From Thiotrichales bacterium (GTDB lineage: Bacteria > Pseudomonadota > Gammaproteobacteria > UWMA-0217), in assembly GCA_024763135.1 (NCBI GenBank), contig JANTGD010000211.1:1-6454 (forward strand): DNA of 6,454 nucleotides, written 5' to 3'. The notes under the pieces were generated by a model that searched no databases, was not told where the DNA came from, and saw only the letters and a program-made list of their open reading frames with translations. Each line of letters opens with the position of its first letter. Position 1 is the stretch's first letter. The position numbers and the translations under genes are program-made. This document shows positions 1 to 6,454 of this stretch, piece after piece.

Positions 1-92
1 CATCACCAATAAGGTGACCACGAGTTTTTCCGATTCACCATGCACACCAATATCTTACGCGTCTTTTTTGCGCTCAACTGAGGTTTTTAGGT

Positions 93-884
93 TCAATCGT
101 ATTCACGGTCTTTCCACTCGCGTAGCTCACGAAAAACCTTGCGATAGCCCGGCAGCGCGTGCCCCGCATGTTGCTCGGCTGCGGCAACGACCGCAGGCTG
201 ATCCAAACGCATGAAAGGATTGGTTTGCAGCTCTAAACCAATCGTAGAAGGCACAGTCGGTTTACCGTGTGCCACCCGTTCCAAAGCCACTTGCTCGCGT
301 TGCAATAATGCAGCATTGTCGGGCTCCACCCACTTGGCGAAACCAATATTGTCCAGCGTATATTCATGTGCGCAGTAAACCTGCGTCTCCTCTGGCAGCG
401 ATCCCAAACGACGCAAAGAATCGGCAAGCTGCTCAAACGTTCCTGTAAAAACACGTCCACAACCATTGGCAAACAACGTATCTCCGCAGAACAATCTGAC
501 CTCGTCAAGAAAAGCAATGTGATGCGCCGTGTGGCCGGGCACTTCCCACACCTTGAACACTAGCTGTGGCCCCGCCAATTCAACGACGCTGCCCTCCCCC
601 ACCGCTTGGGTCAGATAGGGCAGACGACTTTGTTCCGCTGCGTAGACGTCCGCGTTTGGAAATTGCTGAAGTAATCTGGGAATCCCTCCGATGTGATCCT
701 GATGACAATGTGTCACCAGAATCCCCTCAAGTTCTAAATCTGCGGAATGCAAATGCTGCAGCACCGGTGCGGCATCACCAGGATCGACCACGACCACGCG
801 GGAGCACCCCGGGCGCTCGAGACACCAAATATAATTGTCTGCAAATGCGCGCAGTGGAACGATATTTAACAACGTCTGAGTCAT
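93..884 (-). CDS. gloB: Hydroxyacylglutathione hydrolase (glyoxalase II)
   Basis: Cytosolic enzyme that hydrolyses S-D-lactoylglutathione to D-lactate and glutathione, the second step of methylglyoxal detoxification. The 263-residue product is close to the usual 250-260. Seen in the sequence: the metallo-beta-lactamase motif THCHQDH gives His59, His61, Asp63 and His64; His118 (PGHT), Asp135 (FCGDTLF) and His173 (CAHEYT) complete the binuclear metal site. The glyoxalase II C-terminal domain follows, with NPFMR near 222-226 and LREWKD at 254-259, whose Arg255 and Lys258 match the family's glutathione-binding pair. I chose the ATG at 884 because AGGAAG lies six bases upstream and homology begins there (MTQTLLNIVPLRAF). 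A 35-residue in-frame extension to 989 has no family-like sequence and would overlap the likely promoter. The gene is divergent from tamA and is not functionally linked to it. Identification is secure. Confidence 0.97.
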   Translation of the reverse strand: MTQTLLNIVPLRAFADNYIWCLERPGCSRVVVVDPGDAAPVLQHLHSADLELEGILVTHCHQDHIGGIPRLLQQFPNADVYAAEQSRLPYLTQAVGEGSVVELAGPQLVFKVWEVPGHTAHHIAFLDEVRLFCGDTLFANGCGRVFTGTFEQLADSLRRLGSLPEETQVYCAHEYTLDNIGFAKWVEPDNAALLQREQVALERVAHGKPTVPSTIGLELQTNPFMRLDQPAVVAAAEQHAGHALPGYRKVFRELREWKDREYD

Positions 885-890
885 GATGTT

Positions 891-896
891 CTTCCT
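891..896 (-). promoter_or_regulatory. Ribosome binding site of gloB
   Basis: On the minus strand this reads AGGAAG, six bases before the ATG at 884. It decides between this start and the longer in-frame start at 989, which has no comparable site. Confidence 0.8.
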
Positions 897-912
897 GTTG
901 GGTCGAGAAGAC

Positions 913-940
913 AGTATAAGGGCTTGCGAGCCGCGACCAA
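913..940 (-). promoter_or_regulatory. Probable sigma-70 promoter of gloB
   Basis: On the minus strand there is a TATACT -10 box (913-918; five of six consensus bases) and a weaker TTGGTC -35 box (935-940; the TTG triplet matches), separated by 16 bases. Transcription would begin roughly 20 bases before the gloB ATG, giving a short leader that contains the ribosome binding site. The -10 is good and the -35 poor, so this is a by-eye prediction. Confidence 0.5.
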
Positions 941-1030
941 CGGGTTGCGCCTCCAATTTCACGCTGCAAGGATTTCTAAGACAATCCATTGCAAAGCCCC
1001 ATACAGAACGTCCCAGCGATTACGGATCAA

Positions 1031-1079
1031 GGTGTGGCGCGTCGGCAACGGCCCGGTCCTTGCCAGGCGGCGCAACACC
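1031..1079. repeat. Long imperfect inverted repeat (two-stem hairpin)
   Basis: The outer arms are GGTGTGGCGC (1031-1040) and GCGCAACACC (1070-1079), pairing at nine of ten positions. After a small asymmetric internal loop comes a second stem of GGCAA (1044-1048) with TTGCC (1060-1064), which can be extended by two more GC pairs past one bulged base, closing on a loop of about six bases. No T-run follows on either strand, so it is not an intrinsic terminator. It lies about 145 bases before tamA and could be part of its leader RNA, a small RNA, or an operator. The pairing is seen directly; the role is unknown. Confidence 0.4.
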
Positions 1080-1210
1080 GAACCTTAACCGCTGGGGCGC
1101 TTCCTGCGGGGGGCTCTGGGCACCCATCCATGGTGCTGTACCGGCTTGACATAGCATGGCGATGCCTGCGTTGGCACGCCTTGTGTCCGGGCATTCAGAG
1201 ACCCGGCGAA

Positions 1211-1215
1211 TAAGG
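1211..1215 (+). promoter_or_regulatory. Ribosome binding site of tamA
   Basis: TAAGG lies seven bases before the ATG at 1223. It favours this start over the in-frame ATG at 1280, which has no clear purine-rich site, although the later start would give a more normal signal peptide. Confidence 0.6.
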
Positions 1216-1222
1216 TTTTACT

Positions 1223-3082
1223 ATGAATTGTCTGAGTATCGCTATTAACCCGGCAGCCAAGTCACTAACGCCCGCGAGTATGGAACAGTTGAGCAATTTA
1301 CAACCCCCGTGCAGGCTGCAGTGGCATGGTCAAACAGGCTGGAAGAGACTGCGACGATTGAGTAACCTGATACTCGCCTGGGTATTCGCCAGCACGGCCT
1401 TTGCCGGCAACGCGCCACCAGCCCATCCAACCCTCGAACTCAGTGGCGCAACGGGTACGTTAGCGGACAATATCCGAGCTTATGTCAATCTTGAGCACTA
1501 TCCTTGCGATATTGAAGCATGGCGACTCAAGCGCTTGGTCAAACAAGCGCGGCAACAGACGCAGGAAGCACTCCATGCATTGGGATATTATCAAGCTGAC
1601 CAACAACTACAGGCGCAGCGTAACAATGGCTGTTGGTCCCTTTCTATCCAAGTCGATCCTGGTCCCCGAATCCAGATCCACACGATTGATGTCACGATTA
1701 CAGGCGGACTTGAAAAGCTTCCGGGCAGCCAATCCTTGCTGCGCAACCTGCCCATCAAGCGCGGTACAGGGTTAAATCATGCGGACTACGAGGCCACCAA
1801 ACAAGCCATTGAATCTCTGGCCAGTCTCTATGGATACTTCGACGGCCACTTTACTCGGCAACGATTACGCATCGACCCACAAGCCGGGGTAGCAGACGTC
1901 ATCTTGCAGTATGCCTCGGGCCCGCGTTACCGCCTCGGTAAGATCAGCGTTAATGAAACCCGTCTCTCGCGCCAGTTTTTGCAGGAATACATCAAACTGA
2001 AAGAGGGCGACTTCTACAACAGCGAGGATCTCACCCTCCAGCAACAACTACTGGTGAACTCAGGGTATTTCTCCGCCGTAGAGGTACTCCCCGATCGCAA
2101 TGCCATGCACGACCAGCGTATCCCCATCACGATCAATACCAGCCCCCGTAAGCGACATGCCTACAAACTGGGCCTCGGCGTTTCCACTGATACCGGACCA
2201 CGAGCCAGTTTCAATTTCGAAAATCGCTGGCTGAATCGGCGTGGACATCATTACGATGTCGAGACAAGAACCTCTCGTATCACCCAGGAAATCACCTTCA
2301 ATTACATGATCCCGTTAGGGGACGCAGGCACGCATCAGCTCGGACTCTCATTGGGTTACCGTGATGAAGACACAGACACCAGCAAAAGCACGAGCACCAA
2401 ATATGGCGCGGAACTCACCCGTTTTTTAGGCAACCGCTGGAAACGCACGCTTACGCTGGACTCCTTGGTCGAAGCATTTTCAACCGCTGACGCCCGGGAC
2501 CGAACGCAGATTGTTTCCATCGGCGCCGGACTCAGTAAAACCGTCTCGGATGACCCACTCTATCCGCGCAGCGGGTGGCGCCTGAGTGGCCGCATTACGG
2601 GTGCTCGCCAGGACTGGCTCTCGGATATCGACCTGTTGCAGGCTACCGGCGGCGCCAAGTTGATCCGCCCCTGGGGTCAGGCACGGCTGATTGCGCGAGG
2701 CGCAATGGGTTGGACCGAAGTCAGTGAATTTGCGCGCCTGCCGGCTTCCATGCGTTTTTACGCCGGAGGCGACAGCAGCGTACGCGGTTTCGGCTACAAG
2801 CGCCTGGGGCCTGTCGACGCCGAGGGTGCGGTCACCGGCGGCAAACACATGCTGTCCGGAAGTCTCGAACTCGAACACCCCATCCGCTCCCATTGGGGTA
2901 TTGCAGTGTTCTTTGATGCAGGCAATGCATTCAATAATTTCGATACTTACGATATTGAAAAGGCAGCGGGGTTCGGCATTCGCTACCATTCGCCTGTAGG
3001 GCCGATCCGGGTGGACATTGCGCGTGATCTCGCCTACGAAAAAGCCTTCCGCATCCACTTGAGTATGGGGCCGGACCTGTAA
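1223..3082 (+). CDS. tamA: Translocation and assembly module outer-membrane protein TamA (Omp85 family)
   Basis: Outer-membrane half of the TAM complex, working with TamB in outer-membrane protein assembly and envelope lipid homeostasis. The product is 619 residues, against about 577 in E. coli. Seen: a basic stretch GWKRLRRL (39-46), a hydrophobic core and a likely signal peptidase site after STAFA (residue 61); POTRA domains at roughly 70-147, 151-232 and 236-308; then the beta-barrel to the C-terminus. Omp85 hallmarks are GGDSSVRGFGY (515-525; the loop-6 RGF is 521-523), FFDAGNAF (563-570) and GIRYHSPVGPIRVDIA (585-600). Cys95 and Cys137, both in POTRA1, could form a disulfide (inference). 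The odd feature is about 45 residues before the signal-peptide core if the ATG at 1223 is used; the ATG at 1280 would shorten it by 19 residues. The stop overlaps the tamB start, so the two form an operon. The family call is secure; the start is less so. Confidence 0.95.
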   Translation: MNCLSIAINPAAKSLTPASMEQLSNLQPPCRLQWHGQTGWKRLRRLSNLILAWVFASTAFAGNAPPAHPTLELSGATGTLADNIRAYVNLEHYPCDIEAWRLKRLVKQARQQTQEALHALGYYQADQQLQAQRNNGCWSLSIQVDPGPRIQIHTIDVTITGGLEKLPGSQSLLRNLPIKRGTGLNHADYEATKQAIESLASLYGYFDGHFTRQRLRIDPQAGVADVILQYASGPRYRLGKISVNETRLSRQFLQEYIKLKEGDFYNSEDLTLQQQLLVNSGYFSAVEVLPDRNAMHDQRIPITINTSPRKRHAYKLGLGVSTDTGPRASFNFENRWLNRRGHHYDVETRTSRITQEITFNYMIPLGDAGTHQLGLSLGYRDEDTDTSKSTSTKYGAELTRFLGNRWKRTLTLDSLVEAFSTADARDRTQIVSIGAGLSKTVSDDPLYPRSGWRLSGRITGARQDWLSDIDLLQATGGAKLIRPWGQARLIARGAMGWTEVSEFARLPASMRFYAGGDSSVRGFGYKRLGPVDAEGAVTGGKHMLSGSLELEHPIRSHWGIAVFFDAGNAFNNFDTYDIEKAAGFGIRYHSPVGPIRVDIARDLAYEKAFRIHLSMGPDL

Positions 3083-6000
3083 TGCGCTGGGCAAAACATC
3101 TACTCGCAGAACTCGGCATCTTACTGCTCTTCATTCCGCTGCTAATGCTCATTGCGTTGCTGTGGGCCATCGCAACAGAACAGGGATCCCGCTGGACTAT
3201 CGCGCAACTCAATGCGCTCCCGGAAGTACCCGTAAAATTCATCAATTTTCAGGGTCGCCTGATCGATACCGCTCACTGTGATGCGCTGATCTTCACCCAG
3301 CCACAACTGAGCGTAGAAGCCAACGATGTGGATCTGCAATACAACCTGCTGGCGCTACTGCAGAAAAAGCTCACCATTCAATCGCTTACGGCCAAGCAGT
3401 TGAGTATCCGACGCGTACCAACCCAAACACCGCGAACAGCTGCCTCTGGCCTCGCCAGGCTGCATGCGCCGCACTGGCCGGTGCAGCTCGAGATTCGCGA
3501 CGCATCCATTGAGCACATCGTGTATCTGGATACACCTAAGCAGTTGTATCTCAATGATGTCCAGTTCTCCGCCGGCATGCAGGCTGATACCGTCAGCGTC
3601 GAACAGATTTCCCTGCGTCAGGCAAACAATCGCTTCGAAGGTTACGGACAGTTGCAGCTGCGCCCTTACCTACCCTTCGAAATCAACGTAAAAGCGCATC
3701 TGGGCGATTGGCTGGAAATACCCAGCTTGTTTGCTACCGGAAATCTACAACACTATCGCTACCTGGGCAGCTATCGATTTCAACGCAGCGGTTTGCCCCC
3801 AGCCGAGGGTCAGGCACAGGGACAAGGCGATTTACAGCATGTCACCATAGAGCAACTCATCGCCAACACTTTGGATGGGCAACTCAGCGCATCGGGGGCA
3901 TTTCACTGGGACAAAACGCCCCGCGGTCTACTCCAATTTGTCGCAGCCAATCTTGATGTACAGCGCTATCGAAATGAACTGCGCGGGCGTGTGAGTGGTC
4001 AGGGTTTATGGGTGCTCGAAGCGAAAAAGTCCTCCCTCAATCTAGAAACTGTGGGCCAGTTACAAGGCCTGCCACTTAGCTCTACAGTCGAGGCAATTTT
4101 CGAGAACGGTGTGTTGCAACTACAAGCGGCAAACCTGCGGAGCGGTGACAACCAGTTAACCCTCCAAGGGGAATTGGCAGGGCGAGACATACGCGCCCTG
4201 GACATACAAGCAAACCTCCCGCAGCTCCAGCAATTGGAGCCAGCCCTGACAGGAGCACTGACGGGTACGCTGCAGGTCGAAGGCAGCTTGCACAATCCCC
4301 AGGTCACGGCAGACCTTCAGGCTCAACAACTCGCGCTCACCAATGGTCCGCGCATCGACCAACTCACCTTGAACCTGCAACCACTGCCGAGCCAACAGCA
4401 TCGATTATTGCTCAAAGCCGAACAAACTCACTGGCGAGATCGCAAAATCAATCACATAGAGTTAGCGCTGCAGGGTGATCTGCAAACCCAGACAGCACAG
4501 TTGCAAGTGCGTGACGCCCCCGGGGGCACTACAGCGCAGCTCGCAGCAGCGGGCTTCTATACCAAGAACAACAGGCAATGGCAGGGACAGATTAATACCT
4601 TCGACCTGACTGCGGCGCAACTCCCCCACTATCGGTTACGCGCACCGGCGGCAGTACGGTTCTCGCCCACGCAACAGTACCTTGCCCCCCTGTGTTTACA
4701 GCATGCCCAGGAAGCCTTGTGCCTGTCGGCGGAGTTGGCAGCGCAGCAACATCAGCTCGACGCAGAATTTAAACACATCCCAATGCAGCGCTTTTCACCC
4801 TGGCTCCCGGCGCTAGGCGATCTGCCCGACCGCATCGATCTCAGTCTGCGGGTGCAAGGCCAGCAAGACCGTCTGCCGTTTCAATTCACGGCACGCATCG
4901 ATGCGGATAACTACCTGCAATCTACCGGACAATACAATCATCAGACCCAGCAGATAACCGCAGATCTGCAAGGCGGATTTGCGCATTTTGACTGGCTTGC
5001 ATTGTTCACCGATGAAATCGAGCAGCCCCATGGGCGGCTATCCCTTCAGGCGCAACTGAGTGGCCCGCTGGACGCTCCCAAAGTACAAGGAAACGTGCAG
5101 CTCGATCATCTGCAGGCAAAACTGCCTGCCACCGGAACTGCCTTGGAGCAAGGCAAGCTCAATCTGCAACTGCACAACAGCCAACAGGGTGAACTCAGTG
5201 GCTCAATCCAATCAGGCCCGGGTACAGTGGCACTTCAAGGACAGCTCGACTGGCCAACCCTACAGGATTGGCAGCTCAAGATCACCGCAACGGGCAAGCG
5301 CTTTGAAGCCATCAACCAACCACTTGCGCAGGTACTGATTTCGCCCGATTTGAGCGTAACAGCAACGCGCAAGGGGCTGCGTGCAACGGGTACGGTACGC
5401 ATTCCGGAGGCACGTATCGAACTGGCCCGAATTCCGGAATCGGCAGTGCCAGTTTCAAAAGATGAATACATTGTAGGCGCGCAACCCTCCAAAAAAACAG
5501 CGATGTACCCAACGTCTTCGGCTATTACGTTTATTTTGGGAGACAAAATCCGCCTTGTTGGCAATGGCTTGGATGCCCGTTTGACCGGAAAGTTGAAGAT
5601 TACCCAATCGCGCCTCAAGCAGATCACTGCTGATGGAGTGCTCAATGTGGCCGAGGGCAGTTTTACAGCCTATGGACAAAACTTAAGTCTCGACTTCGGC
5701 CAGATCTACTTCAATGGTCCGCTCAAGGCAGCAAGACTTAACCTGCTCGCGACACGAAAAATTGACAATATCACCGCAGGGATTCGAATCGTAGGCACAC
5801 TCGACGCCCCGGAGAGCCATGTGTTTGCCATTCCGATGATGCCGCCAACCGATGCGCTCGCCTATCTTTTGACAGGAAAACCCCTGGAAGCCACCGGCCA
5901 GAACGAGTCTAAAATGCTCATCAATGCTGCCGTGCGTTTGGGATTGAAAGGCAGCGCGGGTGTGATTAATGATATTCGCAGCTTCGCGAAGCTGGATACT

Positions 6001-6216
6001 CTGGAAATACAACCAGCGGAAGATTTGGCTGCCAGTGCATTGATCATTGGGAAGTATCTTTCACCCAATCTGTACTTGGAATATGCCACCCAATTGTTCG
6101 AAAATTCTGATGTGATTACCATCCATTACGACATCAGTAAAAAACTGCAACTCGAAGCTAAATCCAGTGACACCTCAAAATCCATCGATCTGATCTATCA
6201 GTTCGAAAAAAACTAA
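3082..6216 (+). CDS. tamB: Translocation and assembly module inner-membrane protein TamB (AsmA-like, DUF490)
   Basis: Inner-membrane-anchored periplasmic partner of TamA. It is a member of the AsmA-like group that forms long hydrophobic beta grooves and is implicated in phospholipid movement to the outer membrane and in assembly of some outer-membrane proteins. Seen: one N-terminal transmembrane segment (about 7-31), immediately followed by the family motif TEQGSRW (32-38); a long, Gln-rich beta-repeat middle region; Cys538 and Cys547 in the pattern LCLQHAQEALCL; and a C-terminal DUF490/TamB domain from roughly 700 to the end, including GTLDAPES (905-912) and PMMPPTDALAYLLTGKP (918-934), ending IDLIYQFEKN. 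At 1044 residues it is complete but shorter than the 1259-residue E. coli protein. The start is set by the TAATG overlap with tamA. There is no strong ribosome binding site, which suggests translational coupling. Identification is secure. Confidence 0.95.
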   Translation: MRWAKHLLAELGILLLFIPLLMLIALLWAIATEQGSRWTIAQLNALPEVPVKFINFQGRLIDTAHCDALIFTQPQLSVEANDVDLQYNLLALLQKKLTIQSLTAKQLSIRRVPTQTPRTAASGLARLHAPHWPVQLEIRDASIEHIVYLDTPKQLYLNDVQFSAGMQADTVSVEQISLRQANNRFEGYGQLQLRPYLPFEINVKAHLGDWLEIPSLFATGNLQHYRYLGSYRFQRSGLPPAEGQAQGQGDLQHVTIEQLIANTLDGQLSASGAFHWDKTPRGLLQFVAANLDVQRYRNELRGRVSGQGLWVLEAKKSSLNLETVGQLQGLPLSSTVEAIFENGVLQLQAANLRSGDNQLTLQGELAGRDIRALDIQANLPQLQQLEPALTGALTGTLQVEGSLHNPQVTADLQAQQLALTNGPRIDQLTLNLQPLPSQQHRLLLKAEQTHWRDRKINHIELALQGDLQTQTAQLQVRDAPGGTTAQLAAAGFYTKNNRQWQGQINTFDLTAAQLPHYRLRAPAAVRFSPTQQYLAPLCLQHAQEALCLSAELAAQQHQLDAEFKHIPMQRFSPWLPALGDLPDRIDLSLRVQGQQDRLPFQFTARIDADNYLQSTGQYNHQTQQITADLQGGFAHFDWLALFTDEIEQPHGRLSLQAQLSGPLDAPKVQGNVQLDHLQAKLPATGTALEQGKLNLQLHNSQQGELSGSIQSGPGTVALQGQLDWPTLQDWQLKITATGKRFEAINQPLAQVLISPDLSVTATRKGLRATGTVRIPEARIELARIPESAVPVSKDEYIVGAQPSKKTAMYPTSSAITFILGDKIRLVGNGLDARLTGKLKITQSRLKQITADGVLNVAEGSFTAYGQNLSLDFGQIYFNGPLKAARLNLLATRKIDNITAGIRIVGTLDAPESHVFAIPMMPPTDALAYLLTGKPLEATGQNESKMLINAAVRLGLKGSAGVINDIRSFAKLDTLEIQPAEDLAASALIIGKYLSPNLYLEYATQLFENSDVITIHYDISKKLQLEAKSSDTSKSIDLIYQFEKN

Positions 6217-6263
6217 TCCCGCTGGCAATAGTCAAATCGAGATTTGCTGCTAAACTCCAAAGT
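6217..6263. other. Short gap after tamB with a small hairpin, no clear terminator
   Basis: The gap contains a perfect 6-bp inverted repeat, CAAATC/GATTTG (6233-6246), with a two-base centre and no following T-run. It is too small to call a terminator. tamB transcription probably runs into the palindromic element that follows. Confidence 0.35.
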
Positions 6264-6278
6264 AGCTCTAATTAATTC
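6264..6278 (+). repeat. Left terminal inverted repeat of the palindromic element
   Basis: AGCTCTAATTAATTC. It pairs with the repeat at 6403-6417, differing at positions 7 and 10; both differences are transitions. Confidence 0.7.
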
Positions 6279-6402
6279 TGGCGCGAGCAGATTGTGGTGA
6301 AAAATCGTCCAGTGCAAGGCGCGGATCGCAGGTAATAGCCCGCTATTGCGAAGATCCGCAACGCAGAAGTGGGCGATTTTGCACCGCAAGATGCCGGGTT
6401 AC

Positions 6403-6417
6403 GAATTGATCAGAGCT
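6403..6417 (-). repeat. Right terminal inverted repeat of the palindromic element
   Basis: On the minus strand it reads AGCTCTGATCAATTC, matching the left repeat at 13 of 15 bases. The flanking bases outside (GGGA on the minus strand) are not matched on the left, so the repeat either ends here or the left end has decayed. Confidence 0.7.
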
Positions 6418-6454
6418 TCCCTAAGACAACGTCATCCATTTCCGTTCCACGTTC

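Larger units (their letters stand above)
885..1222. other. Divergent gloB-tamA intergenic region
   Basis: About 340 bases separate the two divergent starts. The gloB-proximal part carries the gloB promoter and ribosome binding site. The middle holds a long hairpin (1031-1079). The tamA-proximal part has an isolated perfect TTGACA at 1146-1151, but no acceptable -10 box 16-18 bases after it, so I could not place a tamA promoter. Short open frames cross the region (for example from TTG at 989 to TAA at 1213), but they have no ribosome binding site, no recognisable family and an unremarkable composition, so I regard them as noncoding. No tRNA or SRP RNA signature was seen. Confidence 0.6.
6264..6417. 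mobile_element. MITE-like palindromic element, 154 bp
   Basis: The whole element is a fold-back sequence symmetrical about 6340/6341. The terminal inverted repeats AGCTCTAATTAATTC (6264-6278) and the complement of 6403-6417 (AGCTCTGATCAATTC) match at 13 of 15 positions. After a weakly matching 17-base spacer on each side, a second pair of arms (6296-6339 and 6342-6385) follows: GGTGnAAAATCGnCCA outside, then GCGGATC against GATCCGC, then AATAG/CTATT closing on a four-base loop. There is no open reading frame of note inside. Short length, terminal inverted repeats and lack of a transposase fit a miniature inverted-repeat transposable element or a large REP-like repeat. No clear target-site duplication was found, so the exact ends are uncertain by a few bases. 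In RNA it would fold into a long hairpin and may stop or stabilise the 3' end of the tamAB transcript. Confidence 0.75.

Noticed and set aside
1..45. Open minus-strand frame running off the left edge, starting at GTG 43-45 and reading MHGESEKLVVTLLVM, possibly the start of a signal peptide of a gene downstream of gloB (mltD often sits there in gammaproteobacteria).
   Set aside because: Only 15 codons are visible, the start codon is non-ATG with at best a weak ribosome binding site, and an open stretch of this length is expected by chance.
71..88. Palindrome CTCAACTGAG followed by a short T-run on the plus strand, possible terminator for a gene ending at the left edge.
   Set aside because: The stem is only three to four base pairs once a real loop is allowed, and no plus-strand gene is visible to its left.
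885..989. N-terminal extension of gloB to the start at 989.
   Set aside because: It has no glyoxalase-like sequence, overlaps the likely promoter, and the ATG at 884 has a good ribosome binding site and begins exactly where family similarity begins.
1146..1151. Perfect TTGACA as -35 box of a tamA promoter.
   Set aside because: The bases 16-18 further on (GCGTTG/CGTTGG) do not resemble a -10 box.
989..1213. Plus-strand 74-codon open frame (TTG start) ending ten bases before tamA, as a possible small upstream gene.
   Set aside because: It has a non-ATG start, no ribosome binding site and no recognisable features, and it contains the hairpin at 1031-1079.
2480..3094. 204-codon minus-strand open frame opposite tamA.
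   Set aside because: It lies antisense within the conserved TamA barrel, resembles no family, and is the usual shadow of a GC-rich coding frame.
5235..5645. 136-codon minus-strand open frame opposite tamB.
   Set aside because: It is antisense to the conserved DUF490 region and shows no protein-like motifs or ribosome binding site.

Overview
The window looks like ordinary conserved chromosome of a Gram-negative proteobacterium, most likely a gammaproteobacterium outside the enteric group. The evidence is a complete TamA/TamB outer-envelope pair next to a proteobacterial-type glyoxalase II, with moderately GC-rich DNA. I cannot name the genus from sequence alone.

Layout: (1) 1-92 is a short left-edge remnant with no convincing gene. 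(2) 93-884, minus strand, is gloB (hydroxyacylglutathione hydrolase) with all seven metal ligands, a clear ribosome binding site and a plausible sigma-70 promoter just upstream. (3) 885-1222 is a divergent intergenic region of about 340 bases. It holds the gloB promoter, an unexplained long hairpin at 1031-1079 and the tamA ribosome binding site. (4) 1223-3082, plus strand, is tamA, an Omp85-family outer-membrane protein with three POTRA domains and a 16-strand-type barrel. (5) 3082-6216, plus strand, is tamB, an inner-membrane-anchored periplasmic AsmA-like/DUF490 protein. Its start codon overlaps the tamA stop by one base. (6) 6217-6454 is noncoding and dominated by a 154-bp, almost perfectly centred palindromic element with 15-bp terminal inverted repeats, which looks like a MITE (non-autonomous transposon relic). 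The last 37 bases belong to an unidentified right-hand neighbour.

TamA and TamB together span the envelope. TamB sits in the inner membrane and crosses the periplasm as a long beta-rich groove, and its C-terminal domain meets the TamA POTRA domains at the outer membrane. The pair is linked to outer-membrane protein assembly and, in more recent work, to phospholipid transport to the outer membrane. GloB is an unrelated cytosolic detoxification enzyme transcribed away from the pair.

I found no undescribed multi-gene system. The most interesting items are the palindromic element after tamB, the hairpin in the tamA leader region and the unusually long leader before the TamA signal peptide.
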